Source of the DNA: Granulicella mallensis MP5ACTX8
Lineage (GTDB): Bacteria; Acidobacteriota; Terriglobia; Terriglobales; Acidobacteriaceae
DNA length: 64,000 nucleotides
Direction of reading: 5' to 3'
Assembly (NCBI RefSeq): GCF_000178955.2
Contig: NC_016631.1
Span: 434,001 to 498,000, forward strand
The number at the start of each line of letters is the position of its first letter. Position 1 is the stretch's first letter. Below, piece by piece: positions 54,351 through 63,022 of the stretch. Below the pieces are notes generated by a model. That model saw only the letters and a list, made by a program, of their open reading frames with translations, was not told the origin of the DNA and did no database searches. The position numbers and the translations under genes are program-made.

Positions 54351-55400
54351 ATGGCACGCCGCACCAACTCTGCGCAAGATTCGCCGACTCAACTCGATCC
54401 GCTCACCTGGCTTCGTGGTCTCCCCAAAGCCGAGCTGCATCTGCACCTCGAAGGGTCGATCACCCCTGAGACCCTCGTAGAGCTCTCGCGCACCAACGAT
54501 GCCGCACCCCTGTCTCTCGAAGCGGCGAAACAGGTCTACAGCTACGCCGACTTCCCCAGCTTCCTGATGAGCTTCAAGGCAGTCACCGAGCGGCTGCACA
54601 CGCCCGCCGACTACGAGACCATCACCTATGCCATGCTGCGCGATCTCGCCGCGCAGGGCGTGCGTCACGCCGAGGCTTATATCTCCATCGGCATTCTCTA
54701 CCACTTCGCGCGGCTGGATGTGGACGAGGTGATGGCTGCCATCGAGCGCGGCCGCGTGCGCGGCGAAAAGGACTTCGGCGTCTCGCTGCTGTGGATCATC
54801 GACGCTGTGCGCCACTTCGGCATCGAGGAGTGCGAACGAGTCTTCCGCAAGGCCGCTGAACTGCAGCATCAGTATCCCAGCGTGGTCGGCATTGGTATCG
54901 GCGGAGATGAGGCTCGTGGGCCCGCTCAAGAGTTCCGCGAGCTCTATGCCGAGGCCAAGGACGCAGGCCTGCACCTGACCTGCCACGCGGGCGAATCGAC
55001 CGGCCCGCAGAGCATCTGGGCAGCTTTGAATATAGGAGCCGAACGCATCGGCCACGCCCTCACGGCGGAGCAGGACCCTGACCTCATCGAAGTGCTGGCC
55101 CAGCGGCAGATTCCGCTCGAACTCAACATCACGAGCAATCTCCGCACCGGCTGCTGCCCGGCCCTGCCGGAGCATCCCGTGCGCCGCTACTTCGACGAAG
55201 GCCTGATGGTTACGCTCAACTCCGACGACCCGCCGTTCTTCGGAGCCAACCTGCTCGACGAGTACCTGCTCTCCCACACCCAGTTCGAGTTCACGCTGGA
55301 CCAGCTTCGCGAGGTCGCGGCCAACTCCATCGAGGCCAGCTTCCTCAAGCCGGAGCGCAAGCTCGCGCTGCTCGGCGAGATCGAACGCTACGGCTGGTAG
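54351..55400 (+). CDS. Adenosine deaminase family protein
   Basis: A 349-residue TIM-barrel deaminase. Zinc and catalytic motifs are in order: PKAELHLHLEGSITPETLVE (HLH), VGIGIGGDEARGPAQEFREL, LTCHAGESTGPQSIWAALN (HAGE, with the catalytic Glu in the same region as family), ERIGHAL and VTLNSDDPPFFGANLLDEYL (the metal-binding Asp). It removes the amino group from adenosine or from a purine derivative such as aminodeoxyfutalosine in the futalosine route to menaquinone; the sequence alone does not choose. It ends three bases before the convergent CGNR gene. Confidence 0.9.
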   Translation: MARRTNSAQDSPTQLDPLTWLRGLPKAELHLHLEGSITPETLVELSRTNDAAPLSLEAAKQVYSYADFPSFLMSFKAVTERLHTPADYETITYAMLRDLAAQGVRHAEAYISIGILYHFARLDVDEVMAAIERGRVRGEKDFGVSLLWIIDAVRHFGIEECERVFRKAAELQHQYPSVVGIGIGGDEARGPAQEFRELYAEAKDAGLHLTCHAGESTGPQSIWAALNIGAERIGHALTAEQDPDLIEVLAQRQIPLELNITSNLRTGCCPALPEHPVRRYFDEGLMVTLNSDDPPFFGANLLDEYLLSHTQFEFTLDQLREVAANSIEASFLKPERKLALLGEIERYGW

Positions 55401-55403
55401 CCG

Positions 55404-56012
55404 CTATTCCGCATTTTGCCGGCGCCTTCTAAAGGCGGCTACCTTGTGGCGATTGCCGCAGGTAGCCATGCTGCACCATCTGCGCCGATGCGACTTCGTC
55501 TGATCGTAGAACCAGAGAACACACTCCTCGTTTTCACAGCGCCGGACCAGCTCAAAGTTGGCGGTGGTAAGAAACTCCGCCGCCGCTTCGGCGAGGGGCG
55601 CGAGAACTTCCTCGGCGCTGCGCTGCTTCCAGCGCCGCACCAGGCGTAGGCCAGTCTTCTCCGGGATGAGTTCAAGATGGCTTCGCGCCTCCGAGAGAAA
55701 CTCGTTGAGCGTGGACAGTTCCAGGCGCTTCTCCGCCTTGCGCCTCTCGATCAGCGTGCGGATCGCTTCACGCAGCGTACGCGCGCCGTGGAGCAGGGAA
55801 GCGGGTTTGAGGCCGGAGAGCTCCTTTTCGACAGGCCAGCCCGCCTGGGCCAGCCACTGCCGTACGTCGCCATCACTCTGCAGAGCGTCCACCAGCTCCC
55901 CATCGACAGCCGAGACAGTGTTGAGCATCTGAATCGCGGGATGCTCGGTGAACTTGTTGGGCAGGTCTTGCAATCCTGTTCCTTCGTGCAAAACGGTTAC
56001 TTTCTCCGACAT
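55404..56012 (-). CDS. CGNR zinc-finger regulator (ABATE domain)
   Basis: A 202-residue protein with an N-terminal ABATE domain (about 20-140) and a C-terminal CGNR zinc finger: CENEECVLWFYDQTKSHRRR followed by WCSMATCGNRHKVAAFRRRR. Four Cys are placed as in the family. CGNR proteins are presumed transcription regulators because the finger binds DNA. It is divergent from the alpha/beta hydrolase gene, and repeated GTAACC half-sites lie between the two starts, so control of that gene is a reasonable inference. Confidence 0.9.
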   Translation of the reverse strand: MSEKVTVLHEGTGLQDLPNKFTEHPAIQMLNTVSAVDGELVDALQSDGDVRQWLAQAGWPVEKELSGLKPASLLHGARTLREAIRTLIERRKAEKRLELSTLNEFLSEARSHLELIPEKTGLRLVRRWKQRSAEEVLAPLAEAAAEFLTTANFELVRRCENEECVLWFYDQTKSHRRRWCSMATCGNRHKVAAFRRRRQNAE

Positions 56013-56042
56013 TCTGGCGGCCTCCTCTTCGCTTTATTTATT

Positions 56043-56090
56043 GTAACCCCTAAATATCATATTGACAGGTTACCAATGCAGGGTGTAACC
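56043..56090 (+). promoter_or_regulatory. Promoter of the hydrolase with GTAACC/GGTTAC half-sites
   Basis: TTGACA (56062-56067) and TGTAAC (56084-56089) are 16 bases apart. GTAACC occurs at 56043-56048 and 56085-56090, and its complement GGTTAC at 56068-56073, directly beside the -35 box and over the -10 box. This fits a regulator binding site shared by the divergent genes. Confidence 0.55.
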
Positions 56091-56154
56091 ATTGAAGTGC
56101 GGGATAGGTGGTGTCTTGATCCGGCGAGCACTCGAGTACCAAGGAGAGAATGAA

Positions 56155-57126
56155 ATGACACGTAGAGACTTTGTCGTACAGGGCGGCAGCCTGGTGGCTG
56201 CGGCAGGTGCAGCTTCTGCTGCTGCGGAAAAACCGTCGGTGGCAAAGACGAAGGCACTTGTTCCGGTGACGTCGATTCGCCGGGTCGAAGCGGATGGGGT
56301 TACGGTGTTCTACCGTGAGGCCGGTGCTCCGGACGCGCCGGTGGTTCTGCTGCTGCATGGCTTTCCGACCTCGTCATTTCAGTACCGCGAGCTGATTCCC
56401 CGCCTTGCCGACAAGTACCGCGTGATCGCGCCCGACTTGCCGGGATTTGGATTTACAGAGGTCCCTGAGGGACGGCAGTACAAGTACACGTTCGACGCTC
56501 TGGCGAAGACGATATTGGCCTTCACTGAGGCTCTGAACCTGAAGCACTATGCGCTGTATGTCTTTGACTATGGAGCACCCACGGGGTTCCGCCTGGCGAT
56601 GGCGCACCCGGAACGGGTAACGGCCATCGTGTCGCAGAACGGCAATGCGTATGAGGAGGGCCTCGGCGACGCCTGGGCGCCCATCCAGCGCTACTGGAGA
56701 GAGCCGACAGCCGCGAACCGCGAGGTGCTTCGCGGAGCCCTGAGCCCGGAGGGCTTGCGTTCGCAGTACGTCGATGGCGTGCCGCACCCCGAGAGGATCG
56801 CTCCAGAGGGCTACACGCTGGACGCGGCGATGATCGCACGGCCGGGCAACATGGAGATCCAACTCGACCTGTTCCTCGACTATGCCAACAACGTGAAGCT
56901 CTACCCGGCATTCCAGGAGTACTTCCGGAAGTCGAAGCCGCCGCTGCTGGCGATCTGGGGCAAGAACGATCTGTTCTTCATTCCCCCAGGGGCAGAGGCC
57001 TTCCGCCGCGACAACCCCAACGCAACGGTCCAGCTTCTGGATACGGGACACTTTGCGCTGGAGACGCATGTGGAAGAGATCGCCGAAGCCATGCGGCAGC
57101 TTCTCGCCAAGACCAGCGTAGGCTGA
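56155..57126 (+). CDS. Tat-exported alpha/beta hydrolase with Asp nucleophile (epoxide hydrolase / haloalkane dehalogenase type)
   Basis: A 323-residue enzyme. The start TRRDFVVQGGSLVAAAGAAS is a twin-arginine signal. The fold is recognisable from VVLLLHGFPTSSFQYRELIP (oxyanion HGFP) and RVIAPDLPGFGFTEVPEGRQ. The nucleophile elbow is YVFDYGAPTGFRLAMAHPER, with Asp in place of Ser, as in epoxide hydrolases and haloalkane dehalogenases. The acid lies in IWGKNDLFFIPPG and the His in LLDTGHFALETHVEEI. AAGGAG eight bases before the ATG decides the start. It is divergent from the CGNR regulator, probably its controller. The substrate is unknown. Confidence 0.9.
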   Translation: MTRRDFVVQGGSLVAAAGAASAAAEKPSVAKTKALVPVTSIRRVEADGVTVFYREAGAPDAPVVLLLHGFPTSSFQYRELIPRLADKYRVIAPDLPGFGFTEVPEGRQYKYTFDALAKTILAFTEALNLKHYALYVFDYGAPTGFRLAMAHPERVTAIVSQNGNAYEEGLGDAWAPIQRYWREPTAANREVLRGALSPEGLRSQYVDGVPHPERIAPEGYTLDAAMIARPGNMEIQLDLFLDYANNVKLYPAFQEYFRKSKPPLLAIWGKNDLFFIPPGAEAFRRDNPNATVQLLDTGHFALETHVEEIAEAMRQLLAKTSVG

Positions 57127-57155
57127 CGAAGACGCTGAACAAGAGAGTCCTGATC

Positions 57156-57437
57156 TTTAGGGCCAAAGGCCCGTTTCATACCAGCCTGGGGTGAAGTGCA
57201 GCAGCGAGCGTTTCTAGCTCGCTGCAAGCGTAGCCCCAGGTGAGGAGCCAACAAGAAAGCAGAGGGCTGTAAGCCCGATTCATAGGATTCTGCACAGGAG
57301 ATAGGTCGGGCTTACAGCCCTCAACTTCTTCTACTGCACCTGACCTGGGGCTACGCTTCCTGAGCCACCACGCTGTCGCATGCCGGCTCGGGTTCGCTCC
57401 ACCCCAGGCTGGTATGAGACGGGCTCTTGGCCCTAAA
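57156..57437. repeat. Family E nested palindromic element
   Basis: The outer arms 57156-57193 and 57400-57437 are near-perfect reverse complements (TTTAGGGCCAAAGGCCCGTT and GGGCTCTTGGCCCTAAA). An inner pair, GAGGGCTGTAAGCCCGA at 57262-57278 and its exact complement at 57306-57322, forms a second hairpin, and CAGCGAGC..GCTCGCTG a third. It occupies the gap between the hydrolase and TauE/SafE genes. Confidence 0.85.
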
Positions 57438-57566
57438 CATCAAATACGAACTCTTCCGCAGCCTGTCTAGCCGCTGAGGGAATGACGCAGAGCGCGCCTC
57501 CAACATTGGTCTCGCGCTCTGCGTCCAACTCCTCCAGCCATCTCGCGCGCATACAATAAACAGAGA

Positions 57567-58346
57567 ATGACGCTCGCGCACATCCCTCATCTTCACTACA
57601 TCTGGCTGGTAGTCGCATCCACAATCGCCGGTGTAATGAATGCGATGGCCGGCGGGGGTTCGTTCGTTTCTTTTCCCGCGATGCTGGGCGTGGGGGTTGC
57701 TCCGGTACAGGCCAATGCGACGAATACCGTCGCCCTCTGGCCGGGACAGCTTACCTCGGTCGCAGCACTGCGAGATGATGTCCGTCGGGACCTGTTGCCG
57801 ACGGTCGCGCTGACCTGTCTCATCGGTGGAGTAGCGGGCGCTGAAGTGCTGCTGAACACGCCGCAGAGCACCTTCTTCAGACTGGTTCCATGGTTGCTGC
57901 TGGGCGGAACGGTGCTCTTCGGCATCAGCGGGCCCATCTCGCGCCGGCTGCGGTCGCGCGCAGCGCATCCTCATGAGCAACGCCCGATCCCTAAGCTCGG
58001 TCTGGCCGCTGCGTTGTTTCCGGTGTGCTTTTACATCGGCTACTTCGGCGCGGGCGGCGGCTTTCTGGCGATGACGGTTCTTGCGCTCTTTGGCGTGGAG
58101 AACATGCATGAACTGAACGCGATGAAGGTGGTCGCGGCACTGCTGTCCAACCTGGTGGCGATCGTTACGTTTATCTTGAAGGGCGCCGTGGTGTGGCACT
58201 ATTGCGTTATCTCGATGGTCTTCGCGGCGGCTGGCGGCTACGTCGGAGCGCGTTGGGCCAAACGCACCAATCCCAACGTGTTGCGAGCGGTGATCGTCGT
58301 GACCGGATGCACGATTGCGGCTTATTTTTTCTGGAAACAGGCATAA
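57567..58346 (+). CDS. TauE/SafE-family membrane transporter
   Basis: A 259-residue protein with about eight membrane segments. It shows the repeated halves of the family: LVVASTIAGVMNAMAGGGSF (GGGG-rich motif with VSFPAMLGVG) and FYIGYFGAGGGFLAMTVLAL. NATNTVALWPGQLTSVAAL is conserved. Members export sulfite, organosulfonates or related anions. No sulfur gene is nearby, so the substrate is open. The start has no strong ribosome site. Confidence 0.88.
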   Translation: MTLAHIPHLHYIWLVVASTIAGVMNAMAGGGSFVSFPAMLGVGVAPVQANATNTVALWPGQLTSVAALRDDVRRDLLPTVALTCLIGGVAGAEVLLNTPQSTFFRLVPWLLLGGTVLFGISGPISRRLRSRAAHPHEQRPIPKLGLAAALFPVCFYIGYFGAGGGFLAMTVLALFGVENMHELNAMKVVAALLSNLVAIVTFILKGAVVWHYCVISMVFAAAGGYVGARWAKRTNPNVLRAVIVVTGCTIAAYFFWKQA

Positions 58347-58426
58347 AAAGGACAACGAAACTGGTCCGGCCCAGCCCGGAGAAGCGCCGCGATAGGGATT
58401 TTGCCCTTAGGGATGAGGATATTTGT

Positions 58427-58861
58427 ATGAGTCATGAAGGAATCCGTATCGTTAGTGCGGAAGAAGCAATGAGAGAAGAAGCCACACCGAAGCTGACGGG
58501 AGATGCGATCTCTCCCGCGAAGGTGCGTGTGGACAAGAGCGGCGGCACGGGGATGACGATCGAGTGGCGCGATGGCCACACGAGTTCGTGGAACTTCGCG
58601 TGGCTGCGCGCGGCCTGCCCCTGCGCAACCTGTCATGAAGAGCGCAACGCCGCCGATCGCGCTCCCGGCATCGCGAAGCCGAAACCCGCGTCGTTGCTGC
58701 CGATGTTCGAAGCTCCGCCGCGGCCCGTCGATGTAACGCCGGTGGGCAAGTACGCGCTGCGCTTCAAGTGGAACGATGGCCACGAGGCCGGGTTGTACTC
58801 GTGGGATTATCTGAGGAACGTGTGCGATGTCGAGGCCCGGAAGCAGTCGCAGAAGCTCTAA
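58427..58861 (+). CDS. DUF971-family protein (gamma-butyrobetaine hydroxylase N-terminal-like)
   Basis: A 144-residue protein. The core SWNFAWLRAACPCATCHEER and YALRFKWNDGHEAGLYSWDY match DUF971, a small fold with three Cys (CPCATC) that may bind zinc or an iron-sulfur cluster. It is the domain found at the N-terminus of gamma-butyrobetaine hydroxylase, while stand-alone copies occur near Mrp/ApbC genes. Here it follows the TauE/SafE gene by 80 bases. Function is unknown. Confidence 0.85.
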   Translation: MSHEGIRIVSAEEAMREEATPKLTGDAISPAKVRVDKSGGTGMTIEWRDGHTSSWNFAWLRAACPCATCHEERNAADRAPGIAKPKPASLLPMFEAPPRPVDVTPVGKYALRFKWNDGHEAGLYSWDYLRNVCDVEARKQSQKL

Positions 58862-58946
58862 GAGGCGCAGAAGCTCTGAGAGCGTTCGAATTGGATCTGC
58901 GAATTCCGCAATATCGCATATGTCCTTGTTCAACTCCCCACAGAAT

Positions 58947-59167
58947 CGTCATCCTGAGCGAAGCGCCTCGCGTTTTTTGCGAGGTGCGCAGTCGAAGGAC
59001 CCCGAGGGGCCTGATCTCACCCATGATCTCCGGACCTTCTCCACCACAAAGGCCCAGGCTCGAGCGCTTGAGGTGGAAAAGCGGCGAAGGACATCGGCAA
59101 GATTGCAACTCTCGGGGTCCTTCGACTCCGCGTCCCCAAAGGCCGGGACACTACGCTCAGGATGACG
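58947..59167 (+). repeat. Family A double-palindrome repeat, copy 6
   Basis: Borders CGTCATCCTGAGCG and CGCTCAGGATGACG, flanked by CCCCACAGAAT at the left and TCTATGG at the right. It sits between the convergent DUF971 and ABC ATPase genes. Confidence 0.9.
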
Positions 59168-59196
59168 TCTCTATGGCGAGATCAAGATAAAACACT

Positions 59197-60015
59197 TCAA
59201 GCCACCGGCAGCTCCGGTGTCGCCGCCAGCAACTGCTGCGTATAAGCCTCACGCGGCGTCTCGCAAACCTCGCTCCACGTCCCTGTCTCGACCAGACGTC
59301 CACGCTGCATCACCGCGACGCGATGACAGAGATACCGCACCAGCGGCATCGAGTGCGAGATAAACAAACACGTCAGCCCATAACGCTGCTGCAAATCCCG
59401 CAGCAGGTTGATGACCTGCGCACCCACCGAGACATCAAGCGCACTCACCGGCTCGTCGAGCACCAGCAGATCGGGCCGCAGAGCCAGGGCACGGGCGATA
59501 TTGATGCGCTGCCGCTGCCCGCCGGAGAACTCGTGGGGATAGCGCCGCAGCGCGGAGCGGTCGAGGCCTACTTCACTCAACAACTCGTCGAGTCGCGCCT
59601 CCAGTCCCTGCGGAGGCCGCTCTCCATGGATGGCGAACGGCTCAGCCAGCGTCTGCTGTACCGTCATGCGCGGATCGAGCGCCGCGTAGGGGTCCTGGAA
59701 GACGATGGCGAGCCTGCGGCGCAGGCGGCGCATCTCGCGCGGAGGGATGCGCATCAGGTCGAGCGTGCGCTGCTGTCCGTCGGCCTCTGTCGCGTTGTAG
59801 AGGATCTCCCCGGCGCTGGGTTCGATCAGCCGCAGCAGCATGCGCGCGACGGTGCTCTTGCCGGAGCCCGATTCGCCGACGAGGCCCAGCGTCTCCCCGC
59901 GAAAGATCTGCAGAGACACGTGGTCGACGACGCGTGCGCTGCCGTAGTCCTTGATGAGGTCCCGGGCCTCGATAAGAGGTTCGGCTTCGTGGAGATCGTT
60001 TGACTGAAGACTCAT
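59197..60015 (-). CDS. ABC transporter ATP-binding protein, OppF/DppF-like
   Basis: A 272-residue ATPase of the oligopeptide type. It has Walker [19 protein letters not shown], the Q-loop [20 protein letters not shown], signature [18 protein letters not shown], Walker [16 protein letters not shown] and the H-loop [20 protein letters not shown]. The C-terminal [18 protein letters not shown] is the OppF-type tail. No permease, second ATPase or binding protein is adjacent, so it is an orphan here and its partner is unknown. A DUF4440 gene lies 28 bases upstream on the same strand. Confidence 0.9.
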   Translation of the reverse strand: MSLQSNDLHEAEPLIEARDLIKDYGSARVVDHVSLQIFRGETLGLVGESGSGKSTVARMLLRLIEPSAGEILYNATEADGQQRTLDLMRIPPREMRRLRRRLAIVFQDPYAALDPRMTVQQTLAEPFAIHGERPPQGLEARLDELLSEVGLDRSALRRYPHEFSGGQRQRINIARALALRPDLLVLDEPVSALDVSVGAQVINLLRDLQQRYGLTCLFISHSMPLVRYLCHRVAVMQRGRLVETGTWSEVCETPREAYTQQLLAATPELPVA

Positions 60016-60043
60016 GCCGTCCTGAATGATGATACGAGGTCAG

Positions 60044-60514
60044 CTACTTCGAGGGGGCGGCATCGGTGCTCGTCGAATCGTCGCGCACGATCTTCCAGCC
60101 CGCCGGAGTCTTCTCCATGACGACCATGAAATAGCCGTTCGCATTACCGACGGCAGCGCTCCGCTCCAGGTGAAAGTGCCCTGTAGCCGTTGCGAAATGC
60201 TCATCCAGTGGCTGCACTTCAAGATTGGAGAAGGTGAGCGTGCCCATCTTCTCGCGTGTGGAATAGCCCGTGCGATAAGCCTCAAGCATCTGCGCATAGC
60301 CGCGGCGTACGGTGCGGCCGATGAACAGAATATCCGGCGAGTTCTTGTAGCTTGTGGCAAAGGAGTCCAGGTCTCCGCGATTCCAGTCGGCGGCAGATTT
60401 CTGCAGCACCGCGATGATGGCAGCGTCTTCGTGCGAAGAGGCCGTCTGTGCACGAAGAGGCAGAACGAGCAGGTAAAGTGCAAGAGGCAGGGAAAGAAGA
60501 CGAAGCAAACGCAT
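60044..60514 (-). CDS. Exported DUF4440 / SnoaL-like protein
   Basis: A 156-residue protein with a signal peptide (about 1-23, ending PLRAQ). The mature part is an NTF2-like cone: AIIAVLQKSAADWNRGDLDS, FATSYKNSPDILFIGRTVRR and GYFMVVMEKTPAGWKIVRDD. Such domains bind small hydrophobic ligands or act as isomerases, but this one has no assigned activity. It lies upstream of the ABC ATPase on the same strand and is probably co-transcribed. Confidence 0.85.
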   Translation of the reverse strand: MRLLRLLSLPLALYLLVLPLRAQTASSHEDAAIIAVLQKSAADWNRGDLDSFATSYKNSPDILFIGRTVRRGYAQMLEAYRTGYSTREKMGTLTFSNLEVQPLDEHFATATGHFHLERSAAVGNANGYFMVVMEKTPAGWKIVRDDSTSTDAAPSK

Positions 60515-60706
60515 AACGGGCTCCTGTAAATGAAGTGATGAAATTGTAGAACCTGCCGGCTGTTCCTGTTTCGCGATCCTCGCAGAGATACCTGTCTATT
60601 CGGTAATGTCTGATGACGCGACGATCACTCTTTTGCCGTTGTTTCTGAGATAGGTCCAGCCTTTACGGGACAGACACGAATCCCATACTTTATGCCCCCA
60701 CAGGAA

Positions 60707-60927
60707 CGTCATCCTGAGCGTAGCGCCTCGCGTTTTTTGCGAGGTGCGGAGTCGAAGGACCCCGAAGGACTTGATCTCACCCATAGTGCTGGGAGCTTTT
60801 CTACCTCAAGCGTCCAGGCTCAAGTGCTTGAGGTAGAAAAACTCCAAAGAGTCTAGGCAAGAGGTCAACCCTCGGGGTCCTTCGACTCCGCGTCCCCAAA
60901 AGCTGGGACTCTACGCTCAGGATGACG
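60707..60927 (+). repeat. Family A double-palindrome repeat, copy 7
   Basis: Same borders, with flanks CCCCCACAGGAA and TTTTGTGGGG that extend the inverted ends to about 24 bases. Similarity to the copy at 13073 begins further left at CTGAGATAGG. It lies in the divergent gap between the DUF4440 and SDR genes. Confidence 0.9.
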
Positions 60928-61077
60928 ATTTTGTGGGGATACATAAAACAAAAGCCACGGGTGCAGCGAGCTTGATTTCACTCTAAACCCGGCCTTAACT
61001 CCAAGTCCTCAGACATTCTCTGGCCCAAAGCCTGCATCTCAAACTTGCAGACCCGCAAGGCGGGTGCTGGAGGATGT

Positions 61078-61974
61078 ATGGCCAAAGATCTCTACACGCT
61101 GCAAGACCCGACGAAGCAATATCCTTTGCCCAAGTTCAAGCATCAGCCCCAGCGTGTTCCCGGGCTCGCCGCGAAGATGACGCCGAAGCCCGACCACGGC
61201 GAGACGAGCTATCGCGGCAGCGCACGGCTGCCCAATCGCAAGGCCCTCGTAACAGGCGGAGACAGCGGCATCGGCCGCGCGGCGGCGATCGCCTTTGCGC
61301 GCGAGGGTGCGGACGTCGCAATCAACTACCTGCCGAGCGAAGAGAGCGACGCGAAGGAAGTCATCGCGCTGATCGAAGCCGAAGGCCGCAAGGCCTTTGC
61401 GTTTCCGGGCGACATCAGCAACGAGAAGTTCGCACGCAAGCTGGTGAAGGAGGCGCACAGGAAGCTGGGTGGCCTCGATGTGCTGGCATGTGTCGCGGGC
61501 AAGCAGCATGCAGTGGACAAGATCGCCGACGTGACGACGAAGCAGCTCGAAGAGACCTATCGCGTGAATGTCTTTGCCCTGTTCTGGATATGCCAGGAAG
61601 CGTTGGCCTTGATGCCTCCGGGTGGCTCGATCATCACGACAGCCTCGATTCAAGCCACGCACCCCAGCCCGAGCCTGCTGGACTACGCGCCGACGAAGGC
61701 CGCGATTCTCGCCTTCACACGCGCCTTGGCGCGGCAGGTAGCGGAAGACGGTATCCGCGTGAACTGCGTGGCGCCGGGGCCGGTATGGACGCCCCTGCAG
61801 ACCAGCGGCGGACAGCCGGACAAGAAGATTCCGGCGTTCGGTTCGGAGACGCCGATGAAGCGGCCGGGACAACCGGTGGAGATGGCTCCGTTGTATGTGT
61901 TGCTGGCAAGCCAGGAGTCAAGCTATGTGACCGGCGAGGTCTACGGCGCGACTGGTGGGCTCGAGGTGGGATAA
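61078..61974 (+). CDS. Short-chain dehydrogenase/reductase (YhdF/YhxC/YghA-type)
   Basis: A 298-residue NAD(P)-dependent oxidoreductase with a 45-residue N-terminal extension ([20 protein letters not shown], then [10 protein letters not shown]), typical of this SDR subgroup. The Rossmann part has [20 protein letters not shown], a cofactor-binding [10 protein letters not shown], the catalytic Ser in [34 protein letters not shown] (the YxxxK motif) and [19 protein letters not shown] before the ATG fixes the start. Substrates are unknown; related proteins act on small alcohols and are often stress-induced. Confidence 0.92.
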   Translation: MAKDLYTLQDPTKQYPLPKFKHQPQRVPGLAAKMTPKPDHGETSYRGSARLPNRKALVTGGDSGIGRAAAIAFAREGADVAINYLPSEESDAKEVIALIEAEGRKAFAFPGDISNEKFARKLVKEAHRKLGGLDVLACVAGKQHAVDKIADVTTKQLEETYRVNVFALFWICQEALALMPPGGSIITTASIQATHPSPSLLDYAPTKAAILAFTRALARQVAEDGIRVNCVAPGPVWTPLQTSGGQPDKKIPAFGSETPMKRPGQPVEMAPLYVLLASQESSYVTGEVYGATGGLEVG

Positions 61975-62014
61975 CGGTTGTACTTCGATCTCGCAACCGT
62001 AGAGAATTGAAGCT

Positions 62015-62401
62015 ATGGATAGCGTACGGATGGACAAGTGGCTGTGGGCGGCGCGGTTCTTCAAGACCCGCGCCCTCGCTGCACAAAGCTGCGAGCTGGG
62101 CCGCATCACCTCGAACGATCATCAGGCAAAGGCAGCGCGCGACGTGCGCGTCGGCGATCTGCTGCGTGTGAAGAACGAAGGCGGATTATTTGAAGTCGAA
62201 GTACTTGGGCTGAGTTCCGTGCGCGGCCCGGCTGCGACGGCGCAGGCCCTCTATCGCGAGACGGAAGCCAGCAAGGTGGCACGAGCAAAGGCAGAGGAAG
62301 AGCGAAAGGCCATGGCGGAGTTCGAGCTGCCGACCGGGCGGCCGAACAAGAAGGATCGACGGACGATTAGTAAGTTTCGCGGTCGGGTGATTGGCTTTTA
62401 A
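62015..62401 (+). CDS. RNA-binding S4-domain protein (Hsp15-like)
   Basis: A 128-residue protein related to heat-shock protein 15. The S4 domain starts VRMDKWLWAARFFKTRALAA and continues through CELGRITSNDHQAKAARDVR and VGDLLRVKNEGGLFEVEVLG. A basic helical tail with KAEEERKAMAEF and GRPNKKDRRTISKFRG follows. Hsp15 binds stalled 50S subunits carrying a nascent chain and helps free them. It is 40 bases after the SDR gene and may share its transcript. The ATG at 62030 is an alternative start. Confidence 0.9.
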   Translation: MDSVRMDKWLWAARFFKTRALAAQSCELGRITSNDHQAKAARDVRVGDLLRVKNEGGLFEVEVLGLSSVRGPAATAQALYRETEASKVARAKAEEERKAMAEFELPTGRPNKKDRRTISKFRGRVIGF

Positions 62402-63022
62402 TACGTTTCCTCACATGTCCTTAGATTGAGGAGGACAGGCGGAGCCTTGGCCTTAGGCCCAGCCGTTTCAAGATCTTTGTACATCGGTGTCTTTCAGGTC
62501 AGATGTTGTGCCCTTTGCATACTCTGTCATCTCGACCGAAGCATGCATGACGGCTTTGTGTCATGCGTAGTGGAGAGACCTGCAGTTTGCCTATGGAGGC
62601 GATATCGCCCGTACGAGCAAACTGCAGGTCTCTCCACTGCGGCGGCAAAGAACGCCGCCTCCGGTTAAGATGACAATTCTGAGATAGGTTGGTCGCCGCG
62701 ACCTCAAAGACCTTGAAGCCATTGACTTTCAGACCCTTGCTCCCCCCGCGAGAGTCAGGCCGACAAAGTCGGCGATGGTGGAATAAATTTACGCTTTGCG
62801 TGTCTTCTCATTAGACAAATATTCGGAGAGACTCCGCCTGATTTTCTAGAGCGTGACGTTGTCGCTCGCGGATAAAACATAGTCTCTCGCCAGCGGCGTG
62901 CCTCGTGAGGATAACTTCACTGCGCGAATTCGCGCAGGCATCGTCGTTCCGAAAACTGGATAGAAGCATCTTGAGCTCTCTGCTTTGTCCCACTAATTGA
63001 AGAAGGGCTTCGTAAACAGAAC
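62402..63022. repeat. Gene-free gap (621 bp) with an inverted repeat (family D)
   Basis: GTGGAGAGACCTGCAGTTTG starts a 21-base arm at 62570-62590 whose exact complement is at 62617-62637. It lies in a block bordered by TGTCATCTCGACCGAA and AAGATGACAATTCTGAGATAGG, so the ends are also partly inverted. The rest, about 62680-63020, is AT-rich and should hold the promoter of the receptor gene; I see no gene in it. Confidence 0.75.
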
